From assembly GCA_964616145.1 (NCBI GenBank), contig CAZTRD010000024.1, forward strand, positions 1 through 15,309: 15,309 nucleotides of DNA. The letters run 5' to 3'. The stretch comes from JAQTNP01 sp964616145 (GTDB taxonomy: Bacteria; Patescibacteriota; Minisyncoccia; Minisyncoccales; PEYH01). The notes below the pieces were generated by a model, which was not told the DNA's origin, ran no database searches, and saw only the letters and a program-made list of their open reading frames with translations. This document shows positions 5,104 to 9,917 of this stretch, one piece after another (positions within the stretch are counted from its first letter, which is position 1; each line of letters begins with the position of its first letter). Both the position numbers and the translations under genes were made by a program.

Positions 5104-5105
5104 CC
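4981..5105 (+). repeat. Shared 3' end of the two paralogs, copy 2
   Basis: Partner of 2701-2825. The match includes the stop codon and the five bases TAACC, after which the lemA promoter begins immediately. Confidence 0.85.
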
Positions 5106-5106
5106 C

Positions 5107-5135
5107 TTGTCTTTAATCAATTTCTGGTATATAAT
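5107..5135 (+). promoter_or_regulatory. Sigma-70 promoter of lemA-htpX
   Basis: TTGTCT (5107-5112), a 17-nt spacer and a perfect TATAAT (5130-5135). Transcription should start near 5142, giving a leader of about 16 nt without a Shine-Dalgarno before the lemA ATG at 5158. Confidence 0.8.
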
Positions 5136-5157
5136 CTAAGTAATTTATCATAAACAT

Positions 5158-5715
5158 ATGAGTACACTTTTGATCGTGATGATTGCCATAGTAGCCGTAT
5201 TAGTCATAGCGGCAATAGGCATCTTTAATAAATTGGTTCGTTCAAGAATGAGAAGCAAAGAGGCCTGGTCTGATATAGACGTTCAATTAAAGAGGAGATA
5301 TGATTTAATTCCTAATTTGATTGAAACAGTCAAAGGATATGCTACGCACGAAAGAGAATTGTTTGAGAAAGTAACTCAAGCCAGAGCTGCTGCTATGGGA
5401 GCAACAGGTATTGATGAAAGAGGAAAAGCGGAAAATGCTTTATCTCAAACATTAAAATCATTATTTGCCGTCAGCGAAAACTATCCTGAATTGAAAGCCT
5501 CTACCAATTTTCTTCAATTACAAAAGGAATTAGCCGACACAGAGGATAAAATACAGGCATCAAGAAGATTCTACAATGCCAATGTTAGAGATCTTAATAT
5601 CGCCATAGAGAGTTTTCCTTCAAATATCTTTGCTAAAATATTCGTCTTTAAGAAAATGGATCTGTTTGAGATAGCAGAAGCTGCTCAAAGAGAAACTCCA
5701 AAGGTACAATTTTAA
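5158..5715 (+). CDS. lemA: LemA family membrane protein
   Basis: This is a 185-residue protein of normal length for the family. One N-terminal transmembrane helix (about 4-24, LLIVMIAIVAVLVIAAIGIF) is followed by the family signature RSRMRSKEAWSDIDVQLKRR and DLIPNLIETVKGYATHE, then a long helical bundle. The end carries the conserved FPSNIFAKIF and FFEIAEA-like segment (here LFEIAEAAQRETP). LemA proteins have a short outside part and a coiled-coil body; their biochemical role is not settled. The next gene, 28 nt downstream, is the htpX-type protease, a pairing seen in many bacteria that points to membrane protein quality control. It has its own strong promoter. Confidence 0.92.
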   Translation: MSTLLIVMIAIVAVLVIAAIGIFNKLVRSRMRSKEAWSDIDVQLKRRYDLIPNLIETVKGYATHERELFEKVTQARAAAMGATGIDERGKAENALSQTLKSLFAVSENYPELKASTNFLQLQKELADTEDKIQASRRFYNANVRDLNIAIESFPSNIFAKIFVFKKMDLFEIAEAAQRETPKVQF

Positions 5716-5743
5716 TTATTCTTAAAAAAGAATAGTTATCACT

Positions 5744-6622
5744 ATGCCCACTTTATATTCCCACGCCGCTTCTAATATTAGAAAGACATGGTTTTTAATC
5801 ATATTCTTTCTAGTTTTGATTATTGGAGTTGGTTGGATATTCTCAAGGATATATGAAAACCCAGGAATTCTTGTAGGTGTTTCAATATTTTCAGTTGCAA
5901 TGAGTTTTTATAGCTATTGGTATTCAGATAAGCTGGTTTTAGCCATGACAAGAGCAAAACCCGTAAAACATGATGATTATCCAGATCTATACCATATTGT
6001 AGAAAATCTATCTATTACTGCTGGACTTCCAATGCCAAAGATATATATTGTGGAAGAGATGCAACCAAATGCCTTTGCAACAGGAAGGGATAAAAATCAT
6101 GCAGTAATAGCTGTAACCAGAGGATTATTGGATAAACTGGAGAAAATAGAACTAGAAGGAGTGATAGCTCATGAGCTATCACATATTAAGAACAAAGACA
6201 TATTATTGGGAACAGTAACGGTGGTTTTAGTTGGCATCATTGTTAATATTTCAGATATGTTTTGGAGAATGGGAAGAAGATCAAAAAGCAGGAATAATGA
6301 AGGAGCTGCTTTAATGCAAGTGATAGCGTTAATTTCAATGATTCTTGCTCCAATACTAGCTACATTAATTAGACTTGCTATTTCCAGGAAAAGAGAATTC
6401 TTAGCAGATGCATCAGGATCATTAATCACTCGCTATCCAGAAGGATTAGCTAGGGCTTTGGAAAAAATATCATCAGATCCTACGCCAATGAGAACCGCCA
6501 AGAATGCTACTGCTCATTTATACATAGTCAATCCATTTAAAGGAAAAAGCTTGGCCACTCTTTTTATGACCCATCCGCCATTAGAGCAGAGGATTAAGGC
6601 GTTAAGAGATTTAAAGATATGA
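5744..6622 (+). CDS. htpX: HtpX-like membrane zinc metalloprotease (M48)
   Basis: This is a 292-residue protein, typical for HtpX. Two N-terminal transmembrane helices lie at about 16-34 and 41-60. The zinc site HELSH is at residues 143-147 in VIAHELSHIKNKD, and the third ligand Glu is at about 218 in KREFLADASG. Hydrophobic segments at about 153-170 and 189-212 complete the membrane part. The family cleaves damaged or misfolded inner-membrane proteins, with the active site facing the cytoplasm. It follows lemA by 28 nt and shares its promoter. A weak hairpin in that gap (TATTCTT/AAGAATA) lacks a T-run and probably does not stop transcription. The TGA stop overlaps the ATG of the next small ORF. 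Confidence 0.95.
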   Translation: MPTLYSHAASNIRKTWFLIIFFLVLIIGVGWIFSRIYENPGILVGVSIFSVAMSFYSYWYSDKLVLAMTRAKPVKHDDYPDLYHIVENLSITAGLPMPKIYIVEEMQPNAFATGRDKNHAVIAVTRGLLDKLEKIELEGVIAHELSHIKNKDILLGTVTVVLVGIIVNISDMFWRMGRRSKSRNNEGAALMQVIALISMILAPILATLIRLAISRKREFLADASGSLITRYPEGLARALEKISSDPTPMRTAKNATAHLYIVNPFKGKSLATLFMTHPPLEQRIKALRDLKI

Positions 6623-6768
6623 ATATGATTAAAAAAATCAAAGAATTTCTTATCAGATTATTTCAACCATTTATAGAAATAATGCTTTTAAGAAGAATTG
6701 AGCAGAGTAGGAAAGAATTCAGAGAAGGAAAATGTAAAAAACTTACATCTCTAGAAGATTTAAGGTAA
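6619..6768 (+). CDS. Small 49-aa basic protein overlapping htpX
   Basis: The sequence starts MNMIKKIKEFLIRLFQPFIE and the start overlaps the htpX stop as ATGA, a common sign of translational coupling. The first 24 residues are amphipathic and hydrophobic. The end (RKEFREGKCKKLTSLEDLR) resembles the C-terminal EGK..SLEDL tails of small type II antitoxins, but no toxin gene follows; the next feature is a tRNA. It could be a relic of a toxin-antitoxin pair or an independent small protein. Its stop codon forms part of the -10 box of the tRNA-Ser promoter. Confidence 0.5.
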   Translation: MNMIKKIKEFLIRLFQPFIEIMLLRRIEQSRKEFREGKCKKLTSLEDLR

Positions 6769-6771
6769 TAT
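6743..6771 (+). promoter_or_regulatory. Promoter of tRNA-Ser
   Basis: TTACAT (6743-6748), a 17-nt spacer and TAATAT (6766-6771). The -10 overlaps the stop codon of the 49-aa ORF. The expected start near 6778 is about 5 nt before the mature tRNA. Confidence 0.6.
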
Positions 6772-6782
6772 CTATTTTGAGT

Positions 6783-6870
6783 GGAGAGGTCGCATAGAGG
6801 CCGAGTGCGCGGTCCTGGAAAGACCGTATGGCTAAAACCATCGCGGGTTCGAATCCCGCCCTCTCCGCCA
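6783..6870 (+). tRNA. tRNA-Ser (anticodon GGA)
   Basis: Acceptor stem GGAGAGG (6783-6789) with CCTCTCC (6860-6866), discriminator G6867 and encoded CCA (6868-6870). The anticodon stem CGGTC/GACCG holds loop CTGGAAA, giving anticodon GGA. The T arm is GCGGG-TTCGAAT-CCCGC. A long variable arm, ATGG/CCAT, is the class II trait expected of serine tRNAs. Confidence 0.97.
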
Positions 6871-6871
6871 G

Positions 6872-6901
6872 TTGGAAATGTCTCTCAAATTATGGTAAAA
6901 T
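6872..6901 (+). promoter_or_regulatory. Promoter giving a leaderless transcript
   Basis: TTGGAA (6872-6877), an 18-nt spacer and TAAAAT (6896-6901). The expected start, 6-7 nt after the -10, coincides with the ATG at 6908, so the mRNA is probably leaderless. Confidence 0.55.
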
Positions 6902-6907
6902 AAAAGT

Positions 6908-7177
6908 ATGATACCTAGAATAATAAGGCCATTTCTTTGGTTTAATGACTTTAAAAAGATGGATTTAGAGAAGGATAAAGATAGAATTATCCTTAATGTT
7001 TTAGAATACGGAAATCCCAAGTCCACTAAATGGATTTTTAAGAGATACAAAAAGAGAGATATAATAAATACTATTATCAAATACGGAGCTAAGGGACAAT
7101 TAAGCCCGAAATCGCTGAATTATTGGAAAATAATGCTTGATATTGATTCTAAAGAGTTAAATCCATCTCGTTTTTAA
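6908..7177 (+). CDS. DUF6922-like putative antitoxin of an AbiEii pair
   Basis: This is an 89-residue basic protein. The pattern FLWFNDFKKMDLEKDKDRIILNVLEYGN followed by KYGAKGQLSPKSLNYWKIML is recognisable as the small DUF6922-type protein found just upstream of AbiEii nucleotidyltransferases; the family name is from memory. Its helix-turn-helix-like makeup suggests it binds DNA and represses its own operon, as AbiEi does. Only 1 nt separates its stop from the ATG of the nucleotidyltransferase, so the two are translated together. No Shine-Dalgarno is present and the start lies at the predicted transcription start. Confidence 0.7.
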   Translation: MIPRIIRPFLWFNDFKKMDLEKDKDRIILNVLEYGNPKSTKWIFKRYKKRDIINTIIKYGAKGQLSPKSLNYWKIMLDIDSKELNPSRF

Positions 7178-7178
7178 T

Positions 7179-7799
7179 ATGTTTTATGATATTTTAGATA
7201 AAAACAGATTAGATATTCTTCCTTTATTATCAAAGTTCAAGGAAGATTTTTATCTTGCTGGTGGAATAGGGCTTGCTTTGCAGATCGGACACAGAGATAG
7301 TAAAGATTTCGATTTCTTTACTCAAAAAGAAATAGATACAAAAAAACTATTCTTTCAAATAAAAGAAATTTTTTCTGGGTTTCCTGTCGAAGCGATTAAA
7401 GAGGATAAAAATACCTTATCTGTATTAATTAACAATAATATCAAATTAAGCTTTTTCGCCTATCCGTACAAATTGATAGAAAAATTGGTTAAAGAACCAT
7501 ATCTTAATATAGCCTCTATTACAGATATTGCCTGCATGAAACTTTCTGCTGCTACAGGAAGAGCGGTAAACAAGGACTATATTGATCTTTGCTATATTCT
7601 CCGCCAAATCCCTTTGGGCCAGCTATTAAAGGATTGCGAAAAGAAATTCCCAGATATTAGTTTAAATCTCATCCTCAAAAGCCTGATATACTTTGAAGAT
7701 ATTAAAGAGGAAGACATAATATTTAAACATGGGAAAGATATAACTATGGTAGAAGTAAAACAGTTTTTAATACAAGAAATCAAAAAACATGGAAAATAA
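7179..7799 (+). CDS. AbiEii/AbiGii-type nucleotidyltransferase toxin
   Basis: This is a 206-residue protein. The family signature is clear: FYLAGGIGLALQIGHRDSKD then DFDFF, with the two catalytic Asp residues at 43 and 45. Downstream are the substrate-side motifs ITDIACMKLSAATGRAVNKDYIDLCYIL, including the conserved Lys and the KDYIDL helix. AbiEii-type enzymes add nucleotides to RNA, for some members tRNA 3' ends, and block growth or phage infection unless held in check by the antitoxin gene. Here the partner is the small gene directly upstream. The 3' end overlaps the HIT gene by 11 bp, so HIT expression is probably coupled. The nearby tRNA-Ser gene is suggestive as a target, but this is speculation. 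Confidence 0.85.
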   Translation: MFYDILDKNRLDILPLLSKFKEDFYLAGGIGLALQIGHRDSKDFDFFTQKEIDTKKLFFQIKEIFSGFPVEAIKEDKNTLSVLINNNIKLSFFAYPYKLIEKLVKEPYLNIASITDIACMKLSAATGRAVNKDYIDLCYILRQIPLGQLLKDCEKKFPDISLNLILKSLIYFEDIKEEDIIFKHGKDITMVEVKQFLIQEIKKHGK

Positions 7800-8259
7800 T
7801 TGCATATTCTGCAAAATAGCTTCGAAAGAAATAGAAACACCGGGAATATTCTGGGAAGACGATGAATTTATGGCTTTTTTGTCCATAGATCCAAATACAA
7901 AGGGTTTTTCTGTTGTAATTCCTAAAAAACACTATGATAGCGATTTCTTGAAAATGCCAGACGATGTTTTACAGAAATTAATATTAGCCGCAAAGGAAGT
8001 AGCTTCCATCCTAGAGAAATACTTTGATGATGTTGGTAGGGTTGGTTTAATGATTGAAGGCATGGGAGTTAATCATGCGCACATTAAACTATTTCCTATG
8101 CATGGAACCGAAAGCTTTAAAACAGGAGAATGGAAACAAACTCTCAGCGGAAAAGAATTCTGGTTTGATAAATATGAGGGGTGGTTGTGCTCTGGTTCGG
8201 GGCCTAAGGCAGAGCCGGAAGAATTAAAAAAATTAGCCCAAGAATTAAAAAATAATTAA
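7789..8259 (+). CDS. HIT family nucleotide-binding protein
   Basis: This is a 156-residue protein. The N-terminal CIFCK (C5, C8) and H48 provide the zinc-type site of HIT hydrolases, followed by NTKGFSVVIPKKHYD. The histidine triad is H96-A-H98-I-K100: the third His of the usual HxHxH is Lys, while the nucleophilic His of the family (second position) is kept. Such proteins bind or hydrolyse nucleotides such as AMP conjugates or diadenosine polyphosphates. The C-terminal extension (about 110-156) includes a Trp-rich segment. The start overlaps the AbiEii-type gene by 11 bp. No Shine-Dalgarno is visible. Confidence 0.9.
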   Translation: MENNCIFCKIASKEIETPGIFWEDDEFMAFLSIDPNTKGFSVVIPKKHYDSDFLKMPDDVLQKLILAAKEVASILEKYFDDVGRVGLMIEGMGVNHAHIKLFPMHGTESFKTGEWKQTLSGKEFWFDKYEGWLCSGSGPKAEPEELKKLAQELKNN

Positions 8260-8268
8260 TATAAAAAT

Positions 8269-8826
8269 ATGAAAAACACATACCAAAACCTATTAAAAGC
8301 TATTACCGGAGAATCATTAGCTAGGAATAAATATACGTTCTTCGCAAAGATAGCTCAAAAAGAAGGTTTGATTTGGATATCAAATATATTTTTAGAGACA
8401 GCAGATAATGAAAGAGCTCATGCAGAGGAAGAATTGGAAATGTTAAAAGAAAAAGTGGAAATGACTAACACATACGATATCCATCCTTTAGGCAATACCT
8501 TAGAAAACTTAAGGAATGCCGCCGAAGGAGAAACATTTGAATATGGAACAATGTATCCTGAATTTGAAAAGATAGCTAGAGAAGAAGGGGAGATAGAAAC
8601 AGCTAAGCTTTTTCAAGAAATATCAGAGGTAGAAGAAAAACACGCAGAAAGATATACTCTTTTAGCTGATAGATTAGAAAAAGATATTCTATTTAAAACA
8701 GAAGAACCGATAGAATGGAAATGTCTGAATTGCGGATATATTCATAAAGGAACGAGTGCTCCGCAGACCTGTCCTTTATGCAAAAAGCCACAGGGTTGGT
8801 ATATGGCTCTCAAGATGGTTAGGTAA
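8269..8826 (+). CDS. rbr: Rubrerythrin
   Basis: This is a 185-residue protein, the length of classical rubrerythrin. The N-terminal four-helix diiron domain has its ligands in the paired motifs GESLARNKY and ETADNERAHAEEE, then EFEKIAREEGEIETA and ISEVEEKHAERY. The C-terminal rubredoxin domain has CLNCGYIHKG and CPLCKKPQGW (two CxxC pairs). It reduces hydrogen peroxide using electrons passed through the rubredoxin iron, a usual defence in anaerobes and fermenters. It lies 9 nt after the HIT gene without a Shine-Dalgarno and is probably the last gene of that transcription unit. Confidence 0.96.
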   Translation: MKNTYQNLLKAITGESLARNKYTFFAKIAQKEGLIWISNIFLETADNERAHAEEELEMLKEKVEMTNTYDIHPLGNTLENLRNAAEGETFEYGTMYPEFEKIAREEGEIETAKLFQEISEVEEKHAERYTLLADRLEKDILFKTEEPIEWKCLNCGYIHKGTSAPQTCPLCKKPQGWYMALKMVR

Positions 8827-8832
8827 AAGGTT

Positions 8833-8863
8833 GAAGCCGGCCACTCATTAGAGCGCCGGCTTC
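8833..8863. terminator. Hairpin between convergent genes
   Basis: A perfect 9-bp stem GAAGCCGGC/GCCGGCTTC (8833-8841/8855-8863) with a 13-nt loop. It lies between the rubrerythrin stop and the stop of the minus-strand small gene and may serve both. On the minus strand a short T-run (CCTTTT) follows. An overlapping stem TCGGAT/ATCCGA (8862-8867/8870-8875) gives an alternative fold. Confidence 0.55.
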
Positions 8864-8888
8864 GGATAAATCCGACAAACGAGCTGCC

Positions 8889-9059
8889 TTAGGACTGTTC
8901 TTCTGACACTGGCTCCGTGGTTCTTTTCCGGGCTTTCTGGCGGCACCTTGGCTTGGTGCAGATCTTCCTGCCTCGAAGTTGCACGCCGCAGTCTGGGCAG
9001 CGCCTTTCCGTCCCATTCCTCTTGCCCGCAGAACCACCCTTGTTCTTTTGATCACCCAT
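8889..9059 (-). CDS. 56-aa zinc-ribbon-like basic protein
   Basis: Read on the minus strand from the ATG at 9059, this encodes 56 residues starting MGDQKNKGGSAGKRNG. It contains a four-Cys pattern C21-x2-C24 and C34-x4-C39 (CPDCGV, then ICTKPRC) within a very basic chain, as in small nucleic-acid-binding zinc proteins. The Shine-Dalgarno is excellent (GGAGGTGATC, reverse complement of 9065-9074). A longer frame (8819-9070) shows no domain and starts inside that site, so it is rejected. Like the genes at 204, 829, 1556 and 14361 it is GC-richer than the core and stands alone with its own hairpin terminator. No family was recognised. Confidence 0.65.
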   Translation of the reverse strand: MGDQKNKGGSAGKRNGTERRCPDCGVQLRGRKICTKPRCRQKARKRTTEPVSEEQS

Positions 9060-9074
9060 CTGGTGATCACCTCC
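9050..9074 (-). promoter_or_regulatory. Palindrome over the ribosome-binding site of the zinc-ribbon gene
   Basis: GGTGATCACC (9062-9071) is a perfect 10-bp palindrome inside the Shine-Dalgarno. GATCACC (9050-9056), at codons 2-4, can also pair with GGTGATC (9062-9068), closing a hairpin around the start codon. Either a repressor operator or an RNA switch that hides the start would fit. Confidence 0.45.
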
Positions 9075-9116
9075 CGTGATTAATTTTCTATCATATAAAT
9101 AACCATTTGTAAATAT

Positions 9117-9197
9117 ATGGAAGCCAAAAGAACAATGCTTTTATTGACAATAGCTACATCATTATTAGCAATATTAATTTACCTTCTTTCAAGATAA
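9117..9197 (+). CDS. Possible 26-aa hydrophobic peptide
   Basis: ATG at 9117 opens 26 codons: MEAKRTMLLLTIATSLLAIL, ending IYLLSR. A basic start followed by one hydrophobic helix looks like a small membrane peptide. There is no Shine-Dalgarno, and AT-rich DNA readily gives such frames by chance. It lies between the divergent zinc-ribbon gene and the operon promoter. Confidence 0.25.
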   Translation: MEAKRTMLLLTIATSLLAILIYLLSR

Positions 9198-9200
9198 TAA

Positions 9201-9229
9201 TTGATTTTTATGCATTTTTTCTATATAAT
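9201..9229 (+). promoter_or_regulatory. Promoter of the glycosyltransferase-dnaG-rpoD operon
   Basis: TTGATT (9201-9206), a 17-nt spacer and TATAAT (9224-9229), 34 nt before the first start codon. The three genes that follow are 3 and 5 nt apart, so this promoter probably drives the primase and the main sigma factor. Confidence 0.75.
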
Positions 9230-9263
9230 TCATTAAGCCAAAGATATCTGGTCCAATTTTTTT

Positions 9264-9914
9264 ATGACCTCAACGGCAATAATTCCTGCTCTAAACGAGG
9301 AAAAAACAATAGGGGCTGTCATTCTTGCAGCCAAACAGAGTTCCAATATTTCTGAGATTATTGTTGTTGATGACGGATCAACTGATAATACTTTCAAAGT
9401 AGCTGATGGATTTAGAGTGAAAGTTTTGCAGCATAAGTACAACAAAGGCAAAGCTCAGGCGATAAAAACAGGGATAGAACAATCATCTTCTCCAGTATTT
9501 ATCTTCATAGATGCAGATCTTATAGGCATTACCGGAATGCAATTGGACAGTTTGCTAATTCCTGCTATCAATAATGAGGCGGATATGGTAATCGGAAAGA
9601 TAGACAGAAGGAATAGATACTTGGAAACCCCCAAGATATACAAGCACCAGGCCCATTTGTCTGGAACAAGAGTAATCACTAAGGCCTTTTGGGATTCAAT
9701 CCCAAAGATTTACAAAAAGCACTATTTCTTGGAAAGCGCTTTGTCATATATCGCTAAGAAAAGAGGAATGCGGATAAAAGAGGTTTTATTGCACAATGTA
9801 AGCCATGTCATCAAGGAAGAAAAATATGGTTTGCCAGTAGGATTCTTTTCCCGAATCAGTATGTTTATCCAATTAGGCATAATATTCATTCTATTGAGGA
9901 TTAAAAAACAATAA
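9264..9914 (+). CDS. Family 2 glycosyltransferase
   Basis: This is a 216-residue GT-A fold enzyme. Motifs are IIPALNEEKTIG (about 6-17), the nucleotide-binding VVDDGSTD (34-41), the NKGKAQAIKTGI loop (60-71) and the metal-binding DAD (83-85) in FIDADL. The C-terminus is hydrophobic (FIQLGIIFILL), suggesting it sits against the membrane. It would transfer a sugar from a nucleotide sugar or polyprenyl donor to a lipid or cell-envelope glycan; the acceptor cannot be told from sequence. It is the first gene of the operon and its stop is 3 nt from the dnaG start. There is no Shine-Dalgarno, only a T-run before the ATG. Confidence 0.88.
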   Translation: MTSTAIIPALNEEKTIGAVILAAKQSSNISEIIVVDDGSTDNTFKVADGFRVKVLQHKYNKGKAQAIKTGIEQSSSPVFIFIDADLIGITGMQLDSLLIPAINNEADMVIGKIDRRNRYLETPKIYKHQAHLSGTRVITKAFWDSIPKIYKKHYFLESALSYIAKKRGMRIKEVLLHNVSHVIKEEKYGLPVGFFSRISMFIQLGIIFILLRIKKQ

Positions 9915-9917
9915 TCT

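Noticed and set aside
5715..5738. Hairpin TATTCTT/AAGAATA between lemA and htpX as a terminator
   Set aside because: The stem is AT-only with no T-run, and the two genes form a known functional pair likely to be co-transcribed.
8819..9070. 83-aa minus-strand frame over the zinc-ribbon gene
   Set aside because: Its start lies inside the Shine-Dalgarno of the 56-aa frame and it shows no motif, whereas the 56-aa frame has a four-Cys pattern.
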